Origin: Hahella sp. KA22
GTDB taxonomy: Bacteria > Pseudomonadota > Gammaproteobacteria > Pseudomonadales > Oleiphilaceae
Length of the DNA stretch: 64,000 nt
Assembly: GCF_004135205.1 (NCBI RefSeq)
Contig: NZ_CP035490.1
Span: forward strand, 4,135,644-4,199,643
Direction of reading: 5' to 3'
Positions within the stretch are counted from its first letter, which is position 1. Every line of letters begins with the position of its first letter. Position numbers and translations under genes: made by a program. A model generated the notes under the pieces. That model had not been told where the DNA came from. It saw nothing but the letters and a program-made list of their open reading frames with translations, and ran no database searches. Below, piece by piece: positions 53,536-62,071 of this stretch.

Positions 53536-54642
53536 ATGTCGGATACTACAAACACCTCACCACAACCACTGGTCATCGTCACCGGTTCCGCCGGCGATAT
53601 CGGGTCCAGCCTTATTCTTAATTTGACGGGGAAGTACCAAGTCATTGGTATGGACCGGGAAGAAACGCCCCTCGCGGATCACAGCTACACCCTGGACCTG
53701 ACTTCCCCGGATGACGTCAAGAAAACCTTCGACGCCTTTCGGGAGAGATTTGGACGTCACATCGCCGCCGTCTTTCATCTGGCCGCGTATTTCGATTTCA
53801 CCGGGGAAGACTCCCCGCTCTACGAAGAAGTCAACGTGAACGGCGCACGCAATCTCATGGCGGCGTTGCAGGATTTCTACGTGGAGCGCTTTATCTACTC
53901 CAGCACCATGCTGGTCCATCGCGCCAGCGAGCCTGATGGTCCCCCCATCACCGAGGAGACGCCTCTGGACCCGGATTGGGTGTATCCCGAATACAAAACC
54001 AAAGCGGAGATCATCATCAAGGAGAATGCCGGCTCCATGCCCTACAGCATCCTGCGTCTCGCTGGTCTGTATGACGACAAGCAGGCCGCCCCGGTCCTGT
54101 CGCAGCAGATTGCGCGCATCTATGAGAAAGATTTGGAGAGCCACTTGTATCCTGGCGACACCGACGCCGGCCAGGCCTATGTGCACCGTCAGGACTTGAT
54201 GCAGGCATTTTTGAAAACCTTGCAGCGCCGTCGCGATCTCCCCAAAGAAAACATCATGTTGATTGGCGAAGACCGCGCCTTGAGTTATGGCGAATTGCAG
54301 GATCGTATTGGCGAGTTGATTCACGGCAAAGAGCACTGGCGCACGCTGCGCGTCCCCAAGACTGTGGCCAAGGCAGGCGCCTGGGTGGAAGAAAAGGCTG
54401 AACCGATTATTCCCGACAGCATCGATAAAGGCGAGAAGCCTTTCATCAAGCCGTTTATGGTGGATATGTCATCCGATCATTACGAGTTGGATGTCAGCCG
54501 CGCTGCGGAGCTTCTCGACTGGAGGCCACGGCACGCCCTTTACGATGATTTGGAGAAACTGATCGCCAACCTGAAGAAAAATCCTCAAGGCTGGTACAAA
54601 GCCAACGACGTTACCCTGCCGGAGTCCCTCAAGGCCTCTTAA
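53536..54642 (+). CDS. NAD-dependent epimerase/dehydratase
   Basis: A 368-aa extended short-chain dehydrogenase: cofactor loop VTGSAGDIGSSLILNL, serine and tyrosine-lysine sites in YSSTMLV and VYPEYKTKAEIII, and a substrate domain after 190. Sugar-nucleotide or related substrate. The ATG at 53536 has GGAAAGAG before it; upstream in-frame codons are in repeat-side DNA. Followed by an intrinsic-type hairpin. Confidence 0.85.
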   Translation: MSDTTNTSPQPLVIVTGSAGDIGSSLILNLTGKYQVIGMDREETPLADHSYTLDLTSPDDVKKTFDAFRERFGRHIAAVFHLAAYFDFTGEDSPLYEEVNVNGARNLMAALQDFYVERFIYSSTMLVHRASEPDGPPITEETPLDPDWVYPEYKTKAEIIIKENAGSMPYSILRLAGLYDDKQAAPVLSQQIARIYEKDLESHLYPGDTDAGQAYVHRQDLMQAFLKTLQRRRDLPKENIMLIGEDRALSYGELQDRIGELIHGKEHWRTLRVPKTVAKAGAWVEEKAEPIIPDSIDKGEKPFIKPFMVDMSSDHYELDVSRAAELLDWRPRHALYDDLEKLIANLKKNPQGWYKANDVTLPESLKAS

Positions 54643-54683
54643 TCGTTTAGGCTAAGCGCTTGATTGCGCGCTAAAAATCATTC

Positions 54684-54711
54684 CCTCGCCGGTCATTCCG
54701 GCGAGGATTTC
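54684..54711 (+). terminator. Hairpin terminator of the epimerase gene
   Basis: CCTCGCCGG (54684-54692) pairs with CCGGCGAGG (54698-54706), loop TCATT, followed by ATTTCATTT. It lies 41 bp past the stop codon. Confidence 0.75.
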
Positions 54712-54881
54712 ATTTGTCTGAACGCTCACCAGAGATACAACTTTGCTTTCAATACAGACTCTCACCTATCCGCCATTTGGCCGCCCACCCTTGAAATACA
54801 AGCCAATTACACTTGACATCAACCCGGCCATGCTTTTAAATTCGACTTGCTTATACTTGTATTTCAGCCCAGGTGTTGCAT

Positions 54882-55124
54882 ATGGATACGCAGTCTCAAA
54901 AATCTCCCCGCGAACTCGCCGAAGAAGCGATTCGGCGTTATCGCACTGAATATCTGAGCGACCTCGAGAAGTGGTCCGAAGAGGAGCCGGTGATGTTAGG
55001 CGCTACTCCCACCGTCAAAGAGCAAAGACGCTACAAGCAGCTGTCCCTGAAAGAGATCAGCCGCCTGATGGACCAATCGTCCATGGAGTATCAGCTCAAA
55101 CGCATGAAGTCCCGGGGTTGGTGA
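54882..55124 (+). CDS. Hypothetical protein, 80 aa
   Basis: A small charged helical protein (SPRELAEEAIRRYRTEYLSD, LKEISRLMDQSSMEYQLKRM). No family recognised. The ATG at 54882 has AGGTG six bases upstream, better than an in-frame start three codons earlier. It converges on the Hsp20-like gene. Confidence 0.55.
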   Translation: MDTQSQKSPRELAEEAIRRYRTEYLSDLEKWSEEEPVMLGATPTVKEQRRYKQLSLKEISRLMDQSSMEYQLKRMKSRGW

Positions 55125-55171
55125 AGGCGCCGGGGCGTTCGATCACACGCCAGCGCCTTCCGCTCCCGCTT

Positions 55172-55777
55172 TCATCCCGTATTTTTCGGTATGGTAATGA
55201 CGATTTCCTTGCCTTTGTTATTGATGGTCATCCCTGACTCAATCACTGGATCAGACAACGTCATAGATTGAGAAAACTGACTGGCGGACACGGTTTTTCC
55301 CGCCAAGCCGCCAGAGCTACTCTCACTCTCGCTTCTCACCTTGCCGGAGATTTTTAACGTATCTCCATCCAGGTCCGCATTCAGTTCCACTTTCTCACCT
55401 TCTGGAACCGTCACCGTAACCTTGTACTCCTTAGCATCCTCATTCACGTCAATGTTGGGCCCAGGCGATGACAATCCAAAGCCCTGCAGGCTGAAAGTCG
55501 AGTTGCCCGGCGCCATCTGTTTCATCATCTCATCCATGCGCTTCTGCATTTCCGCAAACTGCCCGCTTGGGTCCCAATTATCCGACCAAGGGTCCCAGTT
55601 TTTGGGCCAGGGATCAGGCGCCGCGCTCAAGGGGAGATTGACGTTGGGCGTATTCCTCGCCTCCAGGGCTGCAACTTTCTGATTCAATTCCCAGGTGTAA
55701 TAACCCAGGCCGGCAATCGCTGCCAAGCCCACGCCAGCGGCGACGCCAAGTAGCGTCTTTTTGGTTTTGCTTTGCAT
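55172..55777 (-). CDS. Membrane-anchored Hsp20-like (alpha-crystallin domain) protein
   Basis: A 201-aa protein with an N-terminal membrane helix or signal anchor (TLLGVAAGVGLAAIAGLGYY, about 8-27), a coiled stretch, a Trp/Pro/Asp-rich middle (DPWPKNWDPWSDNWDPSG) and a C-terminal alpha-crystallin-like domain about 105-201 (DAKEYKVTVTVPEGEKVELN, TLKISGKVRS, VITIPK). It could hold a small chaperone at the cell envelope. GGGAGG precedes the ATG. Third of three Hsp20-type genes on this strand. Confidence 0.8.
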   Translation of the reverse strand: MQSKTKKTLLGVAAGVGLAAIAGLGYYTWELNQKVAALEARNTPNVNLPLSAAPDPWPKNWDPWSDNWDPSGQFAEMQKRMDEMMKQMAPGNSTFSLQGFGLSSPGPNIDVNEDAKEYKVTVTVPEGEKVELNADLDGDTLKISGKVRSESESSSGGLAGKTVSASQFSQSMTLSDPVIESGMTINNKGKEIVITIPKNTG

Positions 55778-55941
55778 GTTAATGACCTCCCTAGTTGATC
55801 AGAGGCCCTTACGTCTGGGTCGTCATGACGACTTCATGGCGGCGAACAGAGAGGCCGGGCCTCGTCGCCGGAGGCAGACCTCACAAGGCCCGCCCCGGTG
55901 TAATGACAAATGAATGGTTAAGTTATAAATGAATCGCCAAA

Positions 55942-56535
55942 TTACGAGTGAATAGCGATACGTTTCACCTCCTTGGCGTCTGGTTCGCGCCGGGGAATCT
56001 CCAGCTTGAGCACGCCGTTTTTGAGTTGCGCATGAATGTCTTCCACATTGGCGTCGTCCGGCAGCGATAAGGTACGCTGAAACGCGCCGTAGCTGCGCTC
56101 AATGCGGTAAAACTGCTTGTCCTTACTCTCACTTTTCTCTTCCTTGTGGCCGCGGATTAGCAGCTGATCGCTTTTTACTTCTATGGACAAATCAGACTCC
56201 GACAAGCCCGGGACATCCAGGGTGATTTCATAGCGCTTTTCATCACCGGATACGTCGATCAAAGGCCGGTACGCCTGGCTCGCGCCGAGACGTTCAAGGG
56301 GCGACGACCCACGCCGGGAAAGCATGGACGGCATACCAAACGCGTTGAACACATCGTCGAACAGACGGTCCATTTCCTGATGTAGACGCAGCAGCGAGTC
56401 CGCGCCGGACGCCGAGGCCGGCGGGTTCACGCCAGCGGCCGCGTCTTGTCGGGATACCGGTAGTTGTTCACGCTGAACCTGGCGCTCATCCTCGTGCTTA
56501 AACCAGTTCCAGGGATTGAGTTTGTTCAGTTTCAT
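55942..56535 (-). CDS. Hsp20 family small heat-shock protein
   Basis: A 197-aa protein with an alpha-crystallin domain about 95-190: PLIDVSGDEKRYEITLDVPG, LLIRGHKEEK, GAFQRTLSLPDDANVEDI, and the GVLKLEIPR motif; these chaperones bind unfolding proteins. The ATG at 56535 has GGAGG eight bases upstream (GTG five codons earlier overlaps that site). Follows the next Hsp20 gene by 111 bp, likely the same unit. Confidence 0.9.
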   Translation of the reverse strand: MKLNKLNPWNWFKHEDERQVQREQLPVSRQDAAAGVNPPASASGADSLLRLHQEMDRLFDDVFNAFGMPSMLSRRGSSPLERLGASQAYRPLIDVSGDEKRYEITLDVPGLSESDLSIEVKSDQLLIRGHKEEKSESKDKQFYRIERSYGAFQRTLSLPDDANVEDIHAQLKNGVLKLEIPRREPDAKEVKRIAIHS

Positions 56536-56646
56536 CTTCCGTTCCTCCACATAGAGTCATGCATCACAGGCAAACAAAAGTACTGAAAATGTCTTCCACC
56601 GAACTGTTGCGGCGCCAACGTGACGGACGCTGGCGCCGCTCCGCCA

Positions 56647-57138
56647 TCAAGCCGCTTCGTTGGTGGCGTCAGGCCTTTCCTCAGACCCTGCGTCGTCTTC
56701 ATGCTCCAGCAAATGCCCGCCATCGGTGATCGCAATCTGCTTTGGCTTCATCGACTCAGGAATGTTCTGTTTCAATGTAATCGTCAGCAGGCCATTACTG
56801 AGTGAGGCGTCTTTCACTTCCACGTACTGGGCCAGATTGAAAGAGCGTTCGAATGTCCGTCCCGGAATTCCCTGGTACAGATAATTGCGGGAGGCGTCCT
56901 GCTCCTTGCGGCCGCGCACGGTAAGAACGTTTTTCTCCACCGTGATGTCAAGCTCACTGCGTGCGAACCCCGCCACCGCCAAAGTGATGGCGTATTGGTT
57001 CTCTTGCAACGCTTCGATGTTGTAAGGCGGATAAGCAGGCGAATCGGTCTCGCCGGTGAGCGCGCGATCAATCAACGACGCCAGTCGTTCAAAGCCGACG
57101 CTGCTGCGATAAAGTGGGGTTAAGTCGATTGAGTTCAT
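56647..57138 (-). CDS. Hsp20 family small heat-shock protein, IbpA-like
   Basis: A 163-aa IbpA/IbpB-like chaperone: start LTPLYRSSVGFERLASLID, alpha-crystallin domain about 35-130 with YNIEALQENQYAITLAVAGF, LTVRGRKEQD, RTFERSFNLAQYVEVKDASL and GLLTITLKQNIPE. The ATG at 57138 has GGAGG seven bases before it. A sigma-32-type promoter lies 71-98 bp upstream. Confidence 0.92.
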   Translation of the reverse strand: MNSIDLTPLYRSSVGFERLASLIDRALTGETDSPAYPPYNIEALQENQYAITLAVAGFARSELDITVEKNVLTVRGRKEQDASRNYLYQGIPGRTFERSFNLAQYVEVKDASLSNGLLTITLKQNIPESMKPKQIAITDGGHLLEHEDDAGSEERPDATNEAA

Positions 57139-57208
57139 TCTATATCCTCCGCTTTGAAGCAATATAAACAAAGTCAAAAGACCAAGGGGCTATCCCTGGC
57201 GTTTACCA

Positions 57209-57236
57209 ATTTATGGTCGGAACGCGACTTTTCAAG
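57209..57236 (-). promoter_or_regulatory. Sigma-32-type promoter for the Hsp20 genes
   Basis: On the minus strand CTTGAAA (57236-57230), 13-base spacer and CCATAAAT (57216-57209) match the heat-shock consensus CTTGAAA and CCCCATNT with two to three mismatches in the second box. It lies before the IbpA-like gene. Confidence 0.6.
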
Positions 57237-57305
57237 CGTGAATTTTGTGACAATTTGGACAGGTTTTAAGCAGCGTCAGAAGGGAATGCGAACAGCGCAG
57301 CGGAG

Positions 57306-58070
57306 CTATTCAGCCAGCTTGAGGTAGTTGTTCGCGATGACTTCATAGCGCCCATTGTCTTTCAACTCCTGCAGCCGCTGATTGAATACATCACGCAGCT
57401 TGGCGGACTTGAAAATAGCGTAACGAGGGGCGCTGTTGAACAAGGGATGAACGGTGTAAGGCGCCTCATAAATCGGACTGGTTGAATGCAGCTGATTCAG
57501 GTAGTAATGAAAAATGCGCTTATCAAGGATGATCGCGTCCGTACGCTTCAAAAACAGCATCTGCACTTGCGCTCGTTGATCCACAACTTCCTCGATCTGC
57601 GGATTCTGCGCAGCCATCTTGGCGTATTCCGGAGGCAGATAAAGATGGGCGTTCTGGAACACCACCAGGCGCTTATCCTTCAGGTCGTCCACTTTGATAA
57701 TCCCGTTCGCCTGATCGTTCAGCGTCACCACGACGTTCTGGTAGTAAACCACCGGATCGGAAAGGTAATAGCCGCCTTCGGAGTAATTGCCCGGAGGCAG
57801 ATTAAAGGCGCCATCCACGCGCTGATTTCGTAACTCCGCAAACAGACGCCGGTTGGTGGTGTATATGAAGTTAACCGCATACTCCCGTTCCGACAGCGCC
57901 TCGCGAATGATATCCACCACCAGACCGCGGTTTTCCTCAGCAATGACATAAGGCGCGATAGAGGAAGACGTGATCAGTTCCAGTTGACGGGAAAACGGTT
58001 GGTCAGCCGCGAAACCGTAACCGGCAAGCAGCAAGAAGCCAAACACACAGGATAAGACACAGCGAATCAT
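57306..58070 (-). CDS. Periplasmic solute-binding protein (SBP_bac_3-like)
   Basis: A 254-aa exported binding protein (signal peptide about 1-21, GYGFA|ADQ). The mature part shows the bilobal amino-acid-type fold: GLVVDIIREALSEREYAVNF, YYLSDPVVYYQNVVVTLND and RDVFNQRLQELKDNGRYE. No transporter genes are adjacent. The start may also be the GTG at 58082; both lack a good ribosome site. Confidence 0.8.
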   Translation of the reverse strand: MIRCVLSCVFGFLLLAGYGFAADQPFSRQLELITSSSIAPYVIAEENRGLVVDIIREALSEREYAVNFIYTTNRRLFAELRNQRVDGAFNLPPGNYSEGGYYLSDPVVYYQNVVVTLNDQANGIIKVDDLKDKRLVVFQNAHLYLPPEYAKMAAQNPQIEEVVDQRAQVQMLFLKRTDAIILDKRIFHYYLNQLHSTSPIYEAPYTVHPLFNSAPRYAIFKSAKLRDVFNQRLQELKDNGRYEVIANNYLKLAE

Positions 58071-58346
58071 GAGCAACGCCACATAATCAAATGATCACCG
58101 ACAACGTTAAATCAATGGACGCCAAGCGCTCTCTCCAGTGAGTACTCCCTTATCAATCATAGACGCCCGCCGGGTTAGCGCAAGTCGCCCACAGGTCCAG
58201 TTCCATTGCGCTCAACTTCACCACGCAAAACCCTCATTCCCTTATTGCGACCAGTTACCGCGCCGCCCTGATAAGTACGTTAACTGGCGATTATTGGTTC
58301 TTAGCCAGTGCGCTTGGGGCTAGTGAGAGCCATTCAGCCGCCGTTC

Positions 58347-58763
58347 TCACTCCTCACAGGCGCTCTCCCCTATCTCCATCAACTGAAAATCATACCCGCC
58401 ATAGCCTTTGTGGAAAGGACGAAGGTAGTCGATGGGAAACTGGTGCAGAACGCCTTTCATGCACACGGAAATCTGGCTGTCGGATAGCAGATTCGCCAGG
58501 CGTGTAGCGACTTCGTCTTGCGCTTCCGAATCGCTGTAGGGATAAATCAGATTATTGACGTACTGCTGATATTTTTCTGCGCCGACGGACTCAACATCAA
58601 AAGCGATGCAGTTTCCTCGCGCGCAATTGTAGGTGACGGGGATAGCCTTGAGGGCGACAGCTTCATCGCTTTTGATTTGCCGTAAATAGGGCCCCAGTAC
58701 ACGAAAAACAAGGAGAACCAAAATAACGATTACAACCAGAGATATTGCCGTTTTCTTAATCAT
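58347..58763 (-). CDS. Membrane-anchored hypothetical protein
   Basis: A 138-aa protein with one N-terminal membrane helix (ISLVVIVILVLLVFRVLG, about 7-24) and a small periplasmic domain with cysteine pairs (NCARGNC, ISVCMKG) and the ending MEIGESACEE. No family recognised. The start at 58763 is chosen because the membrane helix then lies at the N-terminus. Confidence 0.55.
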   Translation of the reverse strand: MIKKTAISLVVIVILVLLVFRVLGPYLRQIKSDEAVALKAIPVTYNCARGNCIAFDVESVGAEKYQQYVNNLIYPYSDSEAQDEVATRLANLLSDSQISVCMKGVLHQFPIDYLRPFHKGYGGYDFQLMEIGESACEE

Positions 58764-59041
58764 ATCTACTACTAAAAATCTGTATTTCGCCGGGTTAACG
58801 CATTCCCTGCCATGACTCATTTCCAACAACGCCATCACCCAAAAGCAGCTTTGCAAGTGCTTGGCTTCAGGCGAAATCGAGTCAGTTTGTTATGTCTGTT
58901 CAAGTGGAGTTAACTAAGTAAACTCAGTGGCGAAACAGTAACAGATGCGATCTCTTTCACAATATCGCAAACGGACTACGCCCCGATCAGGGGGCGCAAT
59001 ATTGGCTGAATTTTGTGCGCATTATGGATAATAACCGGAAG

Positions 59042-59869
59042 CTAGAGGCCCTGATGTTTTCGCCACTCCCCTGGCGAGCATCCCACACAGGCCTTGAACG
59101 CCCGCGACAACGCCGCCTCGCTCCCATAGCCCACCTCACTGGCTATCAACTTCAGCGGCTCCCCCTGCAGCAAGGCCCGTTGCGCCAGACTAATACGCCA
59201 GCGCTGCAGGTAAACGCCCGGCGTGCATCCGACGCGATCGCGAAACAGATTGGCGAATACACTGCGGGACATACCGGCATGATCAGCCAGTTTTTCCAGT
59301 GACCAGTCCTCTCCTGGCTGTTCATGAATAGCCACTAACGCCATTTTTAAGCGCGGGTGCGCCATTCCCGCCAGCATGCCGACCTGGGTGCGTCCGTCTT
59401 CCATCAGAGACCGCAGCACCTGTATCAGGACGACTTCAAAGAGGCGGTCCAGCACCGCCTGCCGTCCGCAATTACCGGCGAACGCTTCCTGAAATAGTAA
59501 ATCCAGCACCGGCGCAGCGCCCGGCAATGAAGAGAGAGGCAGGCAGATAAATTCCGGCAGCGCCGCGACAACCGGGTTGTTCGCCCCGCCCTCAAAACTC
59601 AGGTTGGCGCAGGCGAAATCAGCGCCGACCACCGGATCAGTGACGAAGCGATGAGGCAATGGCCGCGGATAAAACAACAGACTCGGCTCCGCCACTTTGG
59701 CGACGACTTTCCTGCCATGACGCACTTCCACCGCCCCCTGGCGCACGAGATGAAGCTGCCCATATTGGTCCTTGCCGTATACGTCTGTAACACCGCACAA
59801 AGGGCCGGTATTGAACACACGCGCGTTAATAGAAAAGTGTTCCAGCAACGCCGCCAACCGATCTACCAT
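59042..59869 (-). CDS. AraC-family regulator
   Basis: A 275-aa regulator: N-terminal cupin-type sensor (about 15-150, VTDVYGKDQYGQLHLVRQGA and LLFYPRPLPHRF) and C-terminal AraC double HTH (about 180-270, LEKLADHAGMSRSVFANLFR and GYGSEAALSRAFKACVGCSP). Divergent from a chloroperoxidase-like hydrolase gene, its likely target. The ATG at 59869 is preferred; an ORF start 17 codons upstream overlaps an inverted repeat. Confidence 0.88.
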   Translation of the reverse strand: MVDRLAALLEHFSINARVFNTGPLCGVTDVYGKDQYGQLHLVRQGAVEVRHGRKVVAKVAEPSLLFYPRPLPHRFVTDPVVGADFACANLSFEGGANNPVVAALPEFICLPLSSLPGAAPVLDLLFQEAFAGNCGRQAVLDRLFEVVLIQVLRSLMEDGRTQVGMLAGMAHPRLKMALVAIHEQPGEDWSLEKLADHAGMSRSVFANLFRDRVGCTPGVYLQRWRISLAQRALLQGEPLKLIASEVGYGSEAALSRAFKACVGCSPGEWRKHQGL

Positions 59870-59904
59870 AAAGATACTCTGGGTTAAGTTATCAGGATTA
59901 TTTG

Positions 59905-59919
59905 TGATATATCGTATCA
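59905..59919. promoter_or_regulatory. Candidate operator between AraC and hydrolase genes
   Basis: TGATATATCGTATCA has TGATA/TATCA arms and lies 36 bp before the araC-type start and 78 bp before the hydrolase start, so it could serve the regulator of this pair. Confidence 0.4.
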
Positions 59920-59996
59920 TGCATAAGGGTAAAGTTGCTCCTGCTTGGTGGCCAAGACCACTAGCGCCATAAATATCAAAGCATCAAGGAGAAAAC

Positions 59997-60953
59997 ATGA
60001 AATCACTTACCCGCCCCCTCAGCGCACTCACCCTGGCGTTTTTCACACTGGCTGGCGCCGCGCAGACGTCCGCCGCCGAGACGTCCTTAACCAGTCAAGC
60101 CGCCGCAGCGGTAGCCCAGACCGCCAACTACATCACCACCCGAGACGGCGCACAGATCTACTACAAAGACTGGGGCCCCAAAGACGCACCCGTGGTGGTC
60201 TTCAGTCATGGCTGGCCGCTGAGTTCGGATAGCTGGGAGTCGCAAATGCTGTTCCTGGCTGACAAAGGGTATCGCGTTGTGGCGCATGACCGTCGCGGCC
60301 ACGGTCGCTCCAGTCAGCCCTGGGAAGGCAATGATATGGATCATTATGCGGACGACCTCGCCGCCGTGATCGAAACACTGGACCTGAAGGACGTCACTCT
60401 GGTGGGATTCTCTACTGGCGGGGGCGAAGTGGCGCGCTATATCGGTCGGCACGGAACGCAGCGGGTCAAAAAGGCGGCCTTGATCTCCGCAGTGACGCCC
60501 CTGATGTTGAAGACGGACAGCAATCCCATCGGTTTGCCGCTGCAAATGTTTGACGATATCCGCAATGCGTCTCTCAAAGATCGCTCCCAGCTCTATCTGG
60601 ATATCGCATCGGGCCCATTCTTCGGCTTCAATCGTCCCGGCGCTCAAACGTCTCAAGGGATGATTCAGTCATTCTGGGCCCAGGGCATGCAAGGCGGACA
60701 CAAGAGCACCTACGACTCAATCGCCGCGTTCTCCGCCACGGATTTCCGCGATGACCTGAAGAAGTTCGACATCCAAACGCTGATCGTGCACGGCGACGAC
60801 GACCAGATCGTCCCCATCGACGCCTCCGCCCGCGCCGCGGTGAAACTGATCAAAAACGCCAAACTCATTGAATACCCAGGCGCGCCCCATGGCCTCACAG
60901 ATACTCATAAAGATCGGCTGAATCAGGATTTGCTGAGTTTTTTGCAACATTAA
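59997..60953 (+). CDS. Exported alpha/beta hydrolase, chloroperoxidase-like
   Basis: A 318-aa hydrolase of the non-heme chloroperoxidase type. Signal peptide about 1-26 (AAQTSAA|E). Opening [20 protein letters not shown], nucleophile elbow [19 protein letters not shown] (S about 139), and acid/His in [11 protein letters not shown] and [16 protein letters not shown]. Members are esterases or perhydrolases, and cofactor-free halogenation is a side activity. AAGGAG lies five bases before the ATG. Divergent AraC gene probably controls it. Confidence 0.88.
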   Translation: MKSLTRPLSALTLAFFTLAGAAQTSAAETSLTSQAAAAVAQTANYITTRDGAQIYYKDWGPKDAPVVVFSHGWPLSSDSWESQMLFLADKGYRVVAHDRRGHGRSSQPWEGNDMDHYADDLAAVIETLDLKDVTLVGFSTGGGEVARYIGRHGTQRVKKAALISAVTPLMLKTDSNPIGLPLQMFDDIRNASLKDRSQLYLDIASGPFFGFNRPGAQTSQGMIQSFWAQGMQGGHKSTYDSIAAFSATDFRDDLKKFDIQTLIVHGDDDQIVPIDASARAAVKLIKNAKLIEYPGAPHGLTDTHKDRLNQDLLSFLQH

Positions 60954-60965
60954 GTTGAACTTGCC

Positions 60966-60991
60966 AGCCGCCTCAAATTGTTGGGGCGGCT
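60966..60991 (+). terminator. Hairpin terminator of the hydrolase gene
   Basis: AGCCGCC (60966-60972) pairs with GGCGGCT (60985-60991), 13 bp past the stop codon; only CATTC follows, so it is a weak intrinsic terminator. Confidence 0.6.
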
Positions 60992-61013
60992 CATTCGCTC
61001 ATAACAAGATCGT

Positions 61014-61520
61014 TTAACTCGTTCGCTCCGATAACTTGTCCACCCAATCCCACGGAATCAAAGACTCAAACCCCGCATATGAAGACGCTCTTTCCAGCTC
61101 GCGCATCAGTTTTTCGTCGATATCCGTTTGAGCTACTCTGGCAATGCCTCTCAACGCCTCCATGCGAACGAAAAGGTCTTCCGTTTTATCTCGCAACAGG
61201 TCGTTGAGCGTGAGAAGGACTGCTGGGTCTTTTGTCCCTGCGTAATACCCCACCCAGTTGATAAGCGCCGTCGCTCTGACGTCGTCGTCTTCACCTTTAT
61301 TCATCAAAGGGATCAGTTCATGTTTGAAGTCCGGTATGCTCCAGCAGGTTCCGAGCACCATAATGGCGGCGCGCTGGAGATCCGGCTCCGGGTGCTGCAG
61401 AAAGCGCCTGACATCTTCCATCAGCTCGTAACAGTCGGTTTTGCCAATATCAATTAACGCATCATAAATGTCGTCAATATCTTCAGAGGCAAGTTTTTCT
61501 TTGAGCCTGATGATATTCAC
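61014..61520 (-). CDS. HEAT-repeat protein, small
   Basis: A 168-aa helical-repeat protein (MEDVRRFLQHPEPDLQRAAIMVL, in parts; RATALINWVGYYAG; LFVRMEALRGIARVA). Scaffold-type; no catalytic motif. The GTG at 61520 has AGGA seven bases upstream and is preferred; a GTG at 61574 would add 18 residues. Unrelated in sequence to the HEAT protein at 0.8-1.6 kb. Confidence 0.7.
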   Translation of the reverse strand: MNIIRLKEKLASEDIDDIYDALIDIGKTDCYELMEDVRRFLQHPEPDLQRAAIMVLGTCWSIPDFKHELIPLMNKGEDDDVRATALINWVGYYAGTKDPAVLLTLNDLLRDKTEDLFVRMEALRGIARVAQTDIDEKLMRELERASSYAGFESLIPWDWVDKLSERTS

Positions 61521-61699
61521 CCTACAGTCCTGTCGATATTCATGTTTTTTCTGATTGGTCGGCTCTTGGCCCACCTAGCGGCAAAAGAGAGACCTCAACA
61601 TAAGAGCCCTCTCTTCTATTGCAAAAACGCCACAAAAGTTTCACCAAATATTCTACAAACACCGCGACACCGACTTCTAGAATTAACAGGGTTAGCGGT

Positions 61700-61865
61700 A
61701 GACCTTTTGTGTAAGTAATGCCTCGGAATCAGCAGGCGTCTCTCGCCGCCTTGCTAAAAGGGAAGTCCAGGAGTGACAGGGTTCAAGCTAACCTGGAATC
61801 ACCTCCGCATAAATGCTGAAGACTGAACTAACACCTCTTGGGGGCGGCCCAGCCCCCGTTTTTAT
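61700..61865 (+). ncRNA. Candidate small RNA ending in an intrinsic terminator
   Basis: A plus-strand terminator (GGGGGC at about 61840-61845, GCCCCC at about 61852-61857, then GTTTTT) has no plus-strand gene before it: the nearest, at 59997-60953, has its own hairpin and the gene between is on the other strand. Before it lies a second hairpin, GGAGTGACAGG with CCTGGAATCACCTCC (61770-61806). No ORF of note. I see no clear promoter. Element copy 5 begins in its T-tract. Confidence 0.4.
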
Positions 61866-61994
61866 TAATCAGGCAGACAAATAGCTTCCTTCTATTTGTC
61901 TGCAACGACAGGGCCTGCACAGGTCTGGCCTTGTCGCCGCGCAGGCGCGTCCATGCGCCTGGTGATTAACATGCCAATATCATTGCCATGTTAA
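61864..61994. repeat. Multi-hairpin element, copy 5 (inverted, internally deleted)
   Basis: Inverted relative to the other copies and about 131 bp, missing about 14 bases between the GCGGC stem and CAGGGCC stem so that those two hairpins are damaged. The ends ATTAATCAGGCAGAC and CATGTTAAC remain. Its ATTAAT end joins the T-tract of the terminator at 61838-61863. Confidence 0.85.
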
Positions 61995-62071
61995 CAATCT
62001 CCACAAACTGGTATCCGCCAACTGAAGAAAGCCGCACAGTTGGAGCCTCTTAGATCGCCCTATCAACGCCT

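Noticed and set aside
53123-53626. ORF of 167 codons with repeated Asp-Thr-His
   Set aside because: The repeats are the 10-mer read in one frame; the ORF lacks a ribosome site and overlaps the epimerase start in another frame.
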